The notes: generated by a model from the letters alone, not told the origin. A DNA stretch of 60,000 bases from Tubulanus polymorphus (GCF_964204645.1 NC_134025.1:14577001-14637000); one strand, 5' to 3'; counted from the first letter of the stretch, positions 34,784-45,099 are shown. A program made the numbers and translations.

Positions 34784-36054
34784 TAAAATATAATATTCCT
34801 CCGATTACAATTCCTATACAAGTTAAAGCTAATTTAGTATTTTCATGGGATTTATTATCATCATTTAGTTTAATTATATCATGTTGAATATTATCAGTTT
34901 TTATATTTTCTGATGTATTGTAATCTTTTATTTTAGAATCATTATTTAATTTAATATTATTAGTTTTAGTTTCAGTTGATTGAATGTGTTTTTTATTTTT
35001 TTCACCTTTCATTAATTTTGGAGCAGTGATAATCTTTTTATTTATATCATTTAATCCAAATGAATTATTTATTGTTGCAGTTTTAATTAGATTATGATAA
35101 CCAATTATATTTCCCATCTTTAATACTAAATCATTAGAAATAATTAATAGATTAGGGCCTATACAATAATTTAATCTAATATGTGATTTATCTAAATAAT
35201 TTTGATATCTTACAATGTTTTCTGGAATCGATCTATTTTTATCATTGTGAATGGAATCTTCAAATAATACTTTAAACTGTTTCTGCGCATCGAATGAAGT
35301 GTTATCATTTCCAATTATTGGGGATCTTGTTTCAACTTGCGCACCTAAAATACATATCAAATAAGTTCTAATAGATTGATTTATTCTTTGTATTCCAGCT
35401 TTAGTAAAACCTTCACTATTTTTTAAAATGAAATTAACCCAACCCTTAGTGTTATCAATTTTATAATTATGATAAGCTGAAATTCTATGCATATAATCAA
35501 TTCTTTTTATTTCAAACTCTTCACCAACACCTGCAATTTACCATGCGCTCTAAAATCGGAATTAATATTTATATTAAATTCATTACATATTTTATAAAAC
35601 TTAGATTCTTTAAAATATTAGACCCGGGTAAAGGACATTCTAATTCATTTAATATTATTCTGATTTGAAAAGATGTGTGAAATCTATATATTGTGTGAAT
35701 AAATTTTAAATCAGAATACTTCAAATTTTTATCTAAGTTATTTAAATGATCATTCCAACTTATTCCACATCCTGTTGTTGCACAATAAACAACAAAATCT
35801 AATTGGTTCTGCCAATATTTCATATTAGATTTTACTTTATATATATGGTATTCATCTCGAGTAAAAGTAACTTCATATGTATTAAGTATATTTTCCATTT
35901 TAGAAATAAAAAACTGTGATTCAGTAACATAAATTTCTAAATTAGTTAATGAATTTAAAACTACATTTCTATATGTAATATTTTTCTTAAAATCTATTGA
36001 AGGAATATTATATTTAATTGATTTATTATATTGGAAAGCTTTTGGAAACCCCAT
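34776..36054 (-). pseudogene. Conserved uncharacterised Polinton protein, broken in the middle
   Basis: The first frame (161 codons from ATG 36054) reads MGFPKAFQYNKS and contains YCATTGCGISWNDHLN and ECPLPGS. The second (238 codons, 35492-34776) contains RIQRINQSIRTYL-like and LGAQVETRSPIIGND, then RYQNYLDKSHIRLNY, and ends in a hydrophobic tail (LTCIGIVIGGILYF). Both belong, as far as I recognise, to one long protein common in invertebrate Polintons whose function is unknown. The 75 bp between them reads through in other frames, so at least two small indels near 35500-35575 break the gene. The C-terminal hydrophobic segment suggests a membrane anchor. Confidence 0.62.
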
Positions 36055-36080
36055 TTATATAATTAAAAAATTAATAATTA
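36055..36080 (-). promoter_or_regulatory. Start-proximal AT motif (type I)
   Basis: On the - strand TTAATTTTTTAATTATATAA precedes ATG 36054; it fills almost the whole 16-bp gap to the previous stop. Confidence 0.45.
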
Positions 36081-36505
36081 ACTAATTCTTTTAATAATTT
36101 ATCTTGTTCTTCAACTGTTATATGGCCATTTAAACTTATTATATAATCTAGTGTATTCTTCAATTTATTAATTTCTTTTATATTAGTTTTAATTTTTTCT
36201 TTATTACTTTTTATATTTAATTTTGAACTTATACCAGTTAAAACACTTGAACTTAATCCTAATACGCCAATTGATATAGCTAAAGGTGTTAATGGACTGA
36301 ATATTGCTAGAAATGTTATTACAGAACTAATTGTAACCGAACCACTTATAATCAAATAATATATAATTTTAGATTTTAAATATTGTTTCTTTTTAACTTT
36401 TAAGTCACTTTCAAATTCTAATATTTGTTTTTCTAAATATGTTTTTAATTTAGTTTTATTTATATCATGAGGAATAATATCAATATTATCAACTTTATCT
36501 TCCAT
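36071..36505 (-). CDS. Two-pass membrane protein with coiled-coil flanks
   Basis: Intact 144-residue protein. A Lys/Glu-rich helix (residues of about 17-45) leads into two hydrophobic segments (IIYYLIISGSVTISSVITFL and LTPLAISIGVLGLSSSVLTG), then a basic helical segment around KLNIKSNKEKIK and LKNTLDYIISLNGHIT. Proteins of this plan, with a small-residue membrane hairpin followed by TGIS and a charged helix, are frequent in animal Polintons. The role is unknown; a virion-membrane or egress function would be inference. Confidence 0.65.
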   Translation of the reverse strand: MEDKVDNIDIIPHDINKTKLKTYLEKQILEFESDLKVKKKQYLKSKIIYYLIISGSVTISSVITFLAIFSPLTPLAISIGVLGLSSSVLTGISSKLNIKSNKEKIKTNIKEINKLKNTLDYIISLNGHITVEEQDKLLKELVNY

Positions 36506-36535
36506 TTATTTAGCAAAAAAAATTACTAATTAGTA
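36506..36535 (-). promoter_or_regulatory. Start-proximal AT motif (type I)
   Basis: On the - strand AGTAATTTTTTTTGCTAAAT directly precedes AAATG at the start codon 36505. It is one of the clearest examples. Confidence 0.5.
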
Positions 36536-36948
36536 AACTTATAAGCAACAAATATAACAATAACAGTTCCGCATAAAATCCAAATTATTTCATATTTCTT
36601 CTGTTCATTACTTGGGGTATAATAATCTGATATTGTAGGTTTATGTAGATGTAATTTTTCTTTATTGGTTACCGCGTTATATAAACTCATTGCATCATCA
36701 ACTGATTGAAAATCTCTATGTGAAATCTTCTGATCATATAATTCCTTGTTAATATAATCCATATAGTTTTGCCTCTTTTCTCTATATTCTTCCGCAGCTT
36801 TATTGTATTTCTCTAATGCTAAGTTATGTCTTTTTTGTTCTGTTAATGATCCATTTTTATCAATATGCTTAAATAAATAACCGCCACCAGTAAATGCTAA
36901 AGCGTTAACAATTGCCGATCCTATAATAGTTATAACTGCAGAAGCCAT
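36526..36948 (-). CDS. Small conserved Polinton membrane-associated protein
   Basis: Intact 140-residue protein. An N-terminal Gly/Ala-rich hydrophobic segment (VITIIGSAIVNALAFTGGGYL) is followed by a charged helix (KRHNLALEKYNKAAEEYREK), the segment RQNYMDYINKELYDQ, then DDAMSLYNAVT, and a C-terminal membrane segment (IIWILCGTVIVIFVAYKF). I recognise the NALAF-T/S-G plus helix plus DxxNK pattern from a small protein conserved across animal Polintons. It overlaps the end of the preceding gene by 19 bp. Its function is not established; a minor virion component is possible. Confidence 0.68.
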   Translation of the reverse strand: MASAVITIIGSAIVNALAFTGGGYLFKHIDKNGSLTEQKRHNLALEKYNKAAEEYREKRQNYMDYINKELYDQKISHRDFQSVDDAMSLYNAVTNKEKLHLHKPTISDYYTPSNEQKKYEIIWILCGTVIVIFVAYKFTN

Positions 36949-37190
36949 TTATTTAGTAAAATAATTATGTATATGGGAGGAATATATTTTTGTTTTTCTA
37001 AATAATCAATAGTTAAATTAGATAAAGTAACTGCTAATGTTAATTTTAAAATATCATTTATATCAAATCTATCAACATTAACACTTCCCATTTTGAATAC
37101 TTTTTTTAATACCATTGAATAACCAACAGTTCCAACTGATAGTAATGCTCCATTATATAATCCAGTTATTATCCACTTATTATCACTCAT
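36930..37190 (-). CDS. Small membrane protein (86 residues)
   Basis: Intact frame from ATG 37190, beginning MSDNKWIITGLYNGALLSVG. It has two or three hydrophobic segments (ALLSVGTVGYSMVL, LKLTLAVTLSNLTIDYL, YIPPIYIIILLNKWLL). The end overlaps the next gene's start by 19 bp; the reading near the overlap could be altered by a small indel. No function is recognised. Confidence 0.55.
   Translation of the reverse strand: MSDNKWIITGLYNGALLSVGTVGYSMVLKKVFKMGSVNVDRFDINDILKLTLAVTLSNLTIDYLEKQKYIPPIYIIILLNKWLLQL
36949..36972 (-). promoter_or_regulatory. Start-proximal AT motif (type I, weak)
   Basis: On the - strand ATAATTATTTTACTAAATAA precedes ATG 36948. The T run is shorter than in the other genes because the motif overlaps the coding end of the upstream gene. 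Confidence 0.4.
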
Positions 37191-37215
37191 TTATTTATCA
37201 AAAAAATTACTATCA
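37191..37215 (-). promoter_or_regulatory. Start-proximal AT motif (type I)
   Basis: On the - strand AGTAATTTTTTTGATAAATA precedes AATG at the start codon 37190. The TAA within it is probably also the stop of the upstream gene. Confidence 0.5.
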
Positions 37216-37546
37216 TCAAAATATTTAGTTAACTTATTTATGATTATTTCAACATTTATTTCATTACTAGTTTCATTTTTATATATTTCAATTATTATTT
37301 TTTAATATCATCGATGATAAAATCTTCATCTAATTCATAAAATCTTAAAGATTCTCTAATTAAATTAGTAATCTTTTCTACATTAAATGTTTTTTTATCT
37401 ATTGTTTTTTCATACTCAAATGTTGTTTCATTAGAAAATGTAATATTTTTGATATGTGTAATTACATCAGTAATGTTAAACTTCATTTCTTTCTCATGTT
37501 TAAAATCAAACCCAAAACATATACTCGGCCCAACAGTTATATTCAT
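37191..37546 (-). pseudogene. Unknown small protein with frame break in an A6 run
   Basis: The frame from ATG 37546 (MNITVGPSICFGFDF) runs 83 codons to a stop at 37295. One base out of register, beginning at the A run near 37300, the DNA stays open for a further ~34 codons and stops exactly where the next gene's AT motif begins (37191-37193). A single-base indel is therefore likely. No domain is recognised. Confidence 0.5.
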
Positions 37547-37572
37547 TTATATAGTGAAAAAATTACTCTTTA
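37547..37572 (-). promoter_or_regulatory. Start-proximal AT motif (type I)
   Basis: On the - strand AGTAATTTTTTCACTATATA precedes AATG at the start codon 37546. Confidence 0.5.
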
Positions 37573-38309
37573 CATCTTATAACTAATTCATACATCACAG
37601 GAAAGTTATTCAAATCAATTAAATAACCATTATGATTTCTTATTTCTAATTTAAAATTATTAAATTTAGGAATGCAAGGTTTAAAATCACATTCTGTTAA
37701 ATTATAATTTATTTGAGTTCCAAATTGTTTTAGCGGTAAAATATTTAGTATACTAGAACTACAAATTGTTTCTTTAGTTGCTTCGAAAGTTTTTGTAGGC
37801 TCGATTAAATTGCAATAAATATAAAAGTGCGTAAAAGGTATTATATTTGAGCTGCCTTCTGCGTTTCCAGTAACTGTAAGAGGTTTAATTCCTAACATTT
37901 TAGCCAGTGGTTTGTTTACCATAAATTTATGTTGTTCATTAGATATCTTTATTCTTATTTTATTAGTACTATCAATTTTATTAAATTTAATTTCAAATAC
38001 AGAAGTGCCCCCGATTTTCAACCGAGCTCTTCTATTAATTTCCTGCGCTAATGATTCTAAATTATATAATCCTGGTTTTAAAAATATATGAAACCATTTA
38101 TCTTTATTTCCCATATAAATCATAAACCCTCTATGTTCAAAAGTTTTATCTGATATATTATAAAAAGAATTACATAAACTTATATTAACTAATTTCAAAT
38201 CTACACAATTCTTAAATTCTCTATCTAATTGAACTAGTAAATTATGAGATTTATAATTAGTAAGTTTTCTTGAATCAACAAATATTCTGTATTCTTTTAA
38301 TTCCACCAT
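37563..38309 (-). CDS. Probable minor capsid (penton) protein
   Basis: Intact 248-residue protein without membrane segments, rich in beta-type sequence. It starts MVELKEYRIFVDSRKL and has a long run of alternating hydrophobic and polar residues, ending in PVMYELVIRCKE. Size, composition and place in the same block as the major capsid gene fit the single jelly-roll penton base of Polintons, which closes the fivefold vertices of the capsid. Sequence identity within this family is low, so structure prediction would be needed for proof. Confidence 0.65.
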   Translation of the reverse strand: MVELKEYRIFVDSRKLTNYKSHNLLVQLDREFKNCVDLKLVNISLCNSFYNISDKTFEHRGFMIYMGNKDKWFHIFLKPGLYNLESLAQEINRRARLKIGGTSVFEIKFNKIDSTNKIRIKISNEQHKFMVNKPLAKMLGIKPLTVTGNAEGSSNIIPFTHFYIYCNLIEPTKTFEATKETICSSSILNILPLKQFGTQINYNLTECDFKPCIPKFNNFKLEIRNHNGYLIDLNNFPVMYELVIRCKE

Positions 38310-38326
38310 TTATTTTACATATTTTC

Positions 38327-38680
38327 TTATTCGAAATCTATTTCATGGTGCCATTTTTCATTCTTACCTTTGTATACGAAATAGAAATCACCAGAACATA
38401 ATTCTTCTAAATCTTCACTTGATAATCTATGAAATCTATCTGGTAAAAATGTTCTGAATTTATGTGTATTTCCTTTTAATCCTTCATATTCTAAGTGTAT
38501 AACTAATTTATCTCCATAGTTATTAGTAACTGTATCAATATTTGTAATTAGATATTTCTTATGAATTGTTAATTCTGTTAACTTTTTGAATTTATAATCT
38601 ACAGATTTTACATTTGTGATATCTTTAATTCTATCTAGAAATAATTTGTTGTTCTCACTGTGCGCTTGTTTACTCTCCAT
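38327..38680 (-). CDS. Probable OB-fold single-stranded DNA-binding protein
   Basis: Intact 117-residue protein. After a short polar leader, FKKLTELTIHKKYLITNIDT, NNYGDKLVIHLEYEG, TFLPDRFHRLSSEDLEELC and FYFVYKGKNEKWHHEIDF follow. The order of short beta strands, the LPxRF segment and the aromatic YKG end match small OB-fold-like proteins found beside polymerases in Polinton-type and related viral elements. Binding single-stranded DNA during protein-primed replication is the likely role. The start motif is of type II, the same as for the polymerase gene 95 bp upstream. Confidence 0.55.
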   Translation of the reverse strand: MESKQAHSENNKLFLDRIKDITNVKSVDYKFKKLTELTIHKKYLITNIDTVTNNYGDKLVIHLEYEGLKGNTHKFRTFLPDRFHRLSSEDLEELCSGDFYFVYKGKNEKWHHEIDFE

Positions 38681-38708
38681 TTTAATAACATATTTTTATT
38701 AAAATTTG
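38681..38708 (-). promoter_or_regulatory. Start-proximal AT motif (type II), ssDNA-binding gene
   Basis: On the - strand TTTTAATAAAAATATGTTAT directly precedes TAAAATGGA at the start codon 38680. Confidence 0.5.
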
Positions 38709-38775
38709 ATTAACACGTTAGAATTCTTTTCATTATCTCGTTCTCTTTTGTTTCTTCTCTTTTAAATTTTAAGTA

Positions 38776-41700
38776 TTAATCTAAATTGCAACCATATGCA
38801 ACTGTATGAATTCCATCATCTAAAATATATCTTTTATCATCAAATGGGTTTAGACTTATCTTTTCAATTTCTTCAATAAACATTTCATGATCTTCAGATC
38901 TTAAACATCTCATCTTATGTTTTCTAACTTCTTCATTGAATATACAATTGATGTAATCTTTGAAATGAATATTCTTTTCTACTACACTTTTGGTTATTCC
39001 TTTTAACTTTTTAGCTTCATGTTCTTTTTTATATGAATACATTTTAGATCTAATACCTATGAACTCTATCATTTCTTCACCGCCTAATTCATCCTTAAAC
39101 TTCCCTGGAACTTTTTTATTATCATTGCTAAACAATTCATGATCTTTAGGATAATTACTAAAATCAAAATGATGTTTTAATGTTTTTAAATCATCAGTTA
39201 TGTTATCAGTTTTTATCTTTAATATGTAAGAATCTGTATCAAAATATAGTATTTCTATATGTTTTTCTCCAAAAAGTGGTTGTAATACATTATAATAGAA
39301 TTCATACATTAGTAATTTTGATAATTCTAAAACTGAAGCGCCAACATAGATTGGTTTATTAAATTTCATTGATGTTCTTCTCATCTTAACTGCGGCTAAA
39401 TTTTCATCAAATATTCTGTTACCAATGAACTTAGGATATGATTGTAAATGCCTTATCCTTTTGCCATTACTTACTAACTCAATATCATTTCTATTTCTAA
39501 TATTTTCACAAGTCTTACCATAGAATGCATTATTCATTAACTTGAAGAAATCTTTCTCGAAATCAGTTTTAGCTTCAGTTCTCTGTTTGGTGTTAAAATC
39601 TATATATTTTTCTAACCACTTAGATTGGCTGAATGAAATATATCTATGTACTTTTTTTATAATCATTCCTTGATTCAAATAAAACTTTAACATTCTATAA
39701 TGTACTACATAATTATATTTATCTTCTTGAGTTACCATTAACTTTTCTGTATGAATATGATTTTCGGGTTTAATTCTTTTTTGGTAATTTGATAATTCTT
39801 CATGTGTTACAGTTTTATGTTCGGGGCAGTATGCTAGATTTCTAGATTTAAATTTTTTATCTTCAGGATATTCTAAATCTACAACAAAGAAGTAACCAGT
39901 ATCTGAATCATCTGCAATATCTAGAATTCTTTTCTTCCAATCAAATTTATCATTATTTTCATTCTGTAAAACTTCAGTTAATTCAAAGACTCCATAAGGT
40001 TGTGGTTCCACCATTGCCCAACCATACAAATTATTTGCACCTATATATATAATAACTTATATCCAGGGTTATCATTTACATTGAAATATCTATCCCCTAA
40101 TCCACCTGAAACACCTCCTCTTATAGATTTTTCAAATAATAGTAATTGATCTATATTTGTTAACAAATCCATTTTTATATCTGTACATTTTAATCCACAA
40201 TCCCATGTTAATCCTGGTGATGAATAACAATGGCAAGGATCAATATTAAAATATTTTAGGTTTACATCTCTAAACCTTTCGAATATATCGGTTAATAATA
40301 ATACATCTGATTTTAGATATAAATCTACTAATTGCCCATGATTTTCTATTTTGAAATGATTCCAAATATTCAATGTTCTATTATATACTTCATCTTTAAC
40401 ATATTCATTTTTTAATTCATCATAGAATTGTTCTTTCAATAATTCAGTTATGTTAAAATCATTATGATTTTTATAAAATGAATATGAAATAGCGCCTTTA
40501 TATCTCATTAACTGAAAATCATCATTATTTGGGTAATATTCTTTTAACATCTTTAATTCATCATCAACTAATGATTTTGATAAGTTATCTAATGAACTAT
40601 TTAAAAATCTATATGAATCTATAAATCTTAAACACCCAAATTGGAATGATGTATAATTCTCAGATGTTTTAGCTAACATTCTAAATTTATAAGTTGGTAT
40701 TTTATCTTTTGATCTATTTGAATTTAATCTTTCTATTTCATTATTAATTTCTTCTATTTTATGACATAACTGTTTGATAAATAAATGTGCATCATATCCT
40801 GATAGATTATGAAATATAACTGGTACAAAGTTAATTTTCTTAGCTTGTAAGTTACAATTCTCATGTGCAGCGCCTCTAAACTTTCCATTCAAATGCTCAT
40901 GGTCTCTTACTTTTTTATCTTTATAATTAAATATCTTTTCACAATAATAACATTTACCTGAAAACACAAATCCTTCTTTATCTTCTTCTGTCATTATAAT
41001 TTCTATATTTGTATTCAATAATTTACTAAATCTTATTTCATATTCAATTAATAAGTCACAAAAATGATTGATAACATTTTCATTTCTGTAATGATAATAT
41101 TCACTTTCAATTAGTTCTGGATAATCAGATTTAATATATAACCCGAAAGCTGCAGCTGATTGATGAATCTTTTTAATAGTATTTGTTTTTGGTGGTTCAT
41201 CTGAAAAATCATTTTTATTAGAATTTAATTTCTTTCTTTTATAATATATTTCTTTTCTATCTTGATCAGTTCTTTATTTAATGATTCAAAATCTCCATAT
41301 ATAACAAATGGAACTTTATTTTTGTAATCATATTTTTTGAATTATAATATTTTATCTTTTTCATTTGGTAAAACTAATTTACAATAATCATGATTATCAC
41401 ATAATTGTTTATGATTTAATAATGTACTTTCATTACTGAATCTATGTAAACATTTTCTACAAAGATATATTTTATGGTGATCATTTTCTGATTTATAAAA
41501 AATATATCTATTTGTTTAATCCACATATAATGATTCTCATAATATAGTATATCTATAACATCGTTTGAATCGTAATCTTTTGATAGGTATAAAGGTTCTA
41601 ATGTATAATGTTTTATATTGTTACCTTTTGTATTTGGTAATTTGATTAAATCAAATACATTTATCTTTATATTATTATCTCTTTCTATTTTTGGGATGTT

Positions 41701-42741
41701 TTTAATTATAACAGGATACTTATCTATCTTATAATTATTTTCAAATTGTTTATAATGAGTTAATCTAAAACTATGTTGTTTATAATCTTCAACTGGGTGT
41801 AAACAACTTATTATAGCCCATAGAAAACATTTATCATCTTCATTTTGTACATTTATTACAGCATTAGTTTTAAATGGTAGTTTAATAAAACTCGATGCTT
41901 CAATATCTGGTTCTTTATAATATGATACATTATTTTCATCTATTGGTTTCGATTTAGTTAACTTATTATATTTTGTGTTATAAACATGTAAAGTCATAAA
42001 TATTATTTCATCAAATATTAAACCAGATCCATCAAAATATTTCTCTTCTATTTTAGTTTTTACTTCATTATAACATTTATCTAATTTATCATCTATATGT
42101 TGTTTAGATATAATATGTTGTGAATGAGAATTTATATTATATATTGGTTTATCTTCAGATTTTATAAACTTTACTTTAGAAGATATACTAATTTTAGGGT
42201 ATTCAACATCTGTAATTATTTTTATAATATTTTTCATATTTTCTAAATGTTTTTTTATTTTCTTCTAATGTTTTTCCTTTATGAAATTTAAACTCGATAG
42301 CTGCTGGGCCAATATCACTTTTAAATGCTTCGGTTATCTCTATATCTTTTTTATTATCCAATTGATTAATATATTTTCTTACATCTTCCATGTATGGTCT
42401 TTTATTGTTTAATTTATTTTTTATGCTTTTAATTGTCTTCTGTTTCTTATCATTATCTTTATCAAAATAATTTTCACCTAAAATAACATTATTCATATTA
42501 CTAATATGACTTTTAGATTTTAAATGTTCATTATAATATCTTTTATCACTGAATGATTGATTACATGTATCACATTTGTATGTTTCTTTTTCATTCTTTA
42601 ATTCATCTAATTTAGTTTCTAATCTTCATATTCTAATTTCAATTTATTCTCTAAATGTGTTTTAGTTTTATTGTGTCTTGCTTTTTGGGATTTATCTATA
42701 TTGATATTACATGTTGGACAGTAGTACTTATTTGCTTCCAT
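38776..42741 (-). pseudogene. Protein-primed type DNA polymerase B of Polinton 1, broken; no intein
   Basis: The gene starts at ATG 42741 with a C2H2-type finger (YYCPTC plus HNKTKTH), loses frame near 42620 and resumes with a second finger. It continues in frames 42496-42203, 42237-41416, a broken stretch holding the exonuclease DFE (about 41286-41294), 41018-40041 and 40029-38776. Other motifs are an endonuclease VII-like zinc site (CYYCEKIF, VRDHEHLNGKFRGAAH), HNLSGYDAH and YLKSDVLLLTDIF of the exonuclease, NNAFYGKT of motif B and YFDTDSYIL of motif C, uninterrupted. At motif A the equivalent of IDAKNLYGWAM in Polinton 2 reads IGANNLYGWAM, so the catalytic Asp is replaced by Gly, next to a 2-base slip in a TA run at about 40040. 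It would copy the element from a protein primer; this copy is inactive. Confidence 0.92.
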
Positions 42742-42770
42742 TTTAATACTAAATTTTTTATTAAAATTGA
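42742..42770 (-). promoter_or_regulatory. Start-proximal AT motif (type II), polymerase gene
   Basis: On the - strand TTTTAATAAAAAATTTAGTA precedes TTAAAATGGA at the start codon 42741. The terminal inverted repeat begins about 30 bp further upstream. Confidence 0.5.
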
Positions 42771-42796
42771 TTTTAGAAGTTCAATGATTTATATCA

Positions 42797-43176
42797 TGTA
42801 TTATTTCAATCACACTTTACTAACACTTTTAATGTTTAAAAATCTAACTCATACAAATATAAATATTGAAATAATGTTGTAAATATATCTATATATCTAT
42901 TCTATAAGAGCTTACACTTTTATATTGAATAATCTGTCAATTTAAATGTTATTCGTGTATATGATTATTTTAAGAGTAATAGGGGTAATGGGCTTTCAGG
43001 TTAAAGGTTGAATGGTCGAGTTCATTAAAAACAAATATTAAAAGTAATTTAAAATATAATATATTTTCATAACCGTGTGCATTTCAGTTGAATAATAGAA
43101 TAATTATTATTATTTGAATATATTTGATTATATGAATTTGTGTATTGTAAATAAATCAATTGGTCGCGGAGCGACC
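42797..43176 (-). repeat. Right terminal inverted repeat of Polinton 1
   Basis: The inverse of the left repeat. It ends about 55 bp upstream of the polymerase start codon at 42741 and includes an extra ~25 bp of ATAGATATATAGAT-type sequence compared with the left copy. Confidence 0.9.
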
Positions 43177-43550
43177 GTAGAATGGCTTAGTATTTCCTTA
43201 TTAGATTGGTACCTAGGCATATTTTGTTACTATGATCAATTGCAAAGTTGTATTTCATGACAATTACTACAATTGTGGTGAGTTTTAAGGTCATTGGGTT
43301 TTGCATATGGTCACCAGGGGCGTTGAATAGTAGAATAACTTAGTATTTCCATATTAAATTGGTAACGAGGCATATTTTGTTATCACAATCAATTACAAAA
43401 TCATAGCTGCTCACATGTTCTATGATTGTGGTGGGTTTCAAAGTCATTGGTTTTTGTATATGGTCACTAGAGGGCGTTGTGTATTGAAATTGTTAGATTG
43501 TTGAGCATTTGAAACCACTTCCCAAGTGAGCATGGTGTCCCTGGACCCCT
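43177..43550 (+). repeat. ~155-bp CTCF-like repeats, truncated copy right of Polinton 1
   Basis: Starts abruptly at GTAGAATGGCTTAGTATTTC, equivalent to position 11662 of the first copy, and runs to the CTGGACCCCTAGTTTGG junction with the short array. It keeps two motif sites (about 43310 GTCACCAGGGGCG and 43465 GTCACTAGAGGGCG). Confidence 0.88.
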
Positions 43551-43551
43551 A

Positions 43552-43775
43552 GTTTGGTTTTTTCGCCCGCGACAATTCATTATTTTGGTTTTTTCGCACG
43601 AAACAATTCAATATTTTGTTTTTGTCGTCCGCGACAATACATTATTTTGGTTTTATCGCCCGCGACAATTCAATATTTTGGTTTTAACGCCCGCGACAAT
43701 TCATTATTGTGGTTTTATCGCCCCCGACAATTCATTATTTTGGTTTTATCGCCCGCGGCAATTCATTATTTTTGT
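43552..43775 (+). repeat. Short 31-bp minisatellite array
   Basis: About seven diverged 31-bp units, the counterpart of 12041-12345. Confidence 0.93.
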
Positions 43776-43814
43776 TGAGCCATTATTGTTGAGCCATTGT
43801 TGTTCTGCTGAGCC

Positions 43815-43915
43815 ATTTGAGCGACCTATCATTGATACTGTTTCCTAATAGCCTGTTTAGTAATGGCTGATGTTGAGCCTTATCAAATGCTTTGTTGAAA
43901 TCCACCGTTGAACGC
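43815..43915 (-). pseudogene. Short reverse transcriptase remnant
   Basis: Only the part around the DFNKAFDKAQH motif (minus strand, about 43860-43910) remains, preceded by two GTTGAGCCATT repeats. It is the counterpart of 12600-12665 with the rest deleted. Confidence 0.65.
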
Positions 43916-43919
43916 GATT

Positions 43920-44697
43920 CTAAGACTGTGCAGAAAAACCCGTTATCGCTGCTTTGCAGCTATATTTATTATTATTATTATTTTTTTTCCACACTTTTGT
44001 CGTCAAAAGTACATAGGCTTTTTTACATTACCGCTGTTGCCGATACAATCCGTCTGATATCATTCAGCTCACTTCAATCTACAAATACTCCGTGCGAATT
44101 TTGAAGAATCAACGTTACAAAAGCACTGTCGGGTCGTAAACATCGAAAATTGAGCCCCATTCAAAGAGCCGACATGTTTTTCTAAGTCGTCTTTCCGAAA
44201 TCTACCGCACGTTTCTTGTCACGTCGATTATCAATTCAAGCATAAATTAACAAATTTATTACCCAAAGATTGCACATTCTGTCGCGGTTTTTAAAAACTA
44301 ATTTTAACAATAGCCCAATTTCCTCATCAAATCATATTACCGATAAACTGGAAATTTACTACTTTAGATTTTAAAAGCACTGTCGAGCCGTAAACATCGA
44401 CAAATCGACGTGTGTCACTACATCGTCGTTCCGGGGATCAGCTGCGGGTTTCTCCTCATCATGAGAATCAAATCGAGTGCAAATTAATTTATAACTACCA
44501 GTGATTTGGCTGCGGGCGTCAAGCAGTTAGTTTAGCAATACGTATTTTTCTTTACCAAATTAACCGTGTATTTACTAAGATAAATCATAAGTGTACCGGG
44601 GAGTCGTAGGCCTAAACTAAACACGCCGAAGAGATATAGCGGAGAAAAGCTGTTATGTCGACGAGGTATCAAAATAAAACTTTATTCGGCCGCGGGC
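43920..44697. repeat. Dispersed repeat R, copy 5, left part
   Basis: A more diverged copy of R that runs to CGGCCGCGGGCC, where the 7-kb TIR element is inserted. The remainder of R resumes at 51716. Confidence 0.8.
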
Positions 44698-45099
44698 CAT
44701 TATGAGTTTTCCGGTTTGCTCGGCTACCCGTACTGGCGGGGTAGTCTAGATAGGCAAATGAAAGCTCCGGTTTGCTGAACTACCCCTCTTTGCGGGGATG
44801 CGGTATGATGTTTGATCTGACAGTTTCAAGTGGTTAATGGGTGTTTCAAGTGCTTACAACGATGCTTATTACTTAATGTGGTACATGGTGGTTTAAAAAA
44901 AGATTTCATAATAATACGCTCAAAGTATAGGCCTACCGCGTGGGCTTCGTAGAAAGACCACTGCCTGTGGCCTTCCCAAATTTTAATTGTTCTGTCCGAT
45001 TTGGTTTCGTCCAATCGAAAGACTGCCTTAGGTTAGGGCATTTTGGATCACATCACTCAGGAAATGACTTACGCTTTTGGGCCCTTTCGTCGGTCCCAC

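Larger units (their letters stand above)
25319..43176. mobile_element. Polinton/Maverick element 1
   Basis: An AT-rich ~17.9-kb virus-like element bounded by inverted repeats. It holds integrase, packaging ATPase, major capsid protein, penton-like protein and protein-primed DNA polymerase B, the combination that defines Polintons. Gene blocks converge: + strand 26.7-30.4 kb and - strand 42.7-30.8 kb. No adenovirus-type protease is seen. I find no clear 6-bp target duplication. The left flank is the 31-bp array while the right flank starts inside a ~155-bp CTCF-like repeat, so a deletion or rearrangement accompanied or followed insertion. At least eight genes contain frame breaks or stops. Confidence 0.93.
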
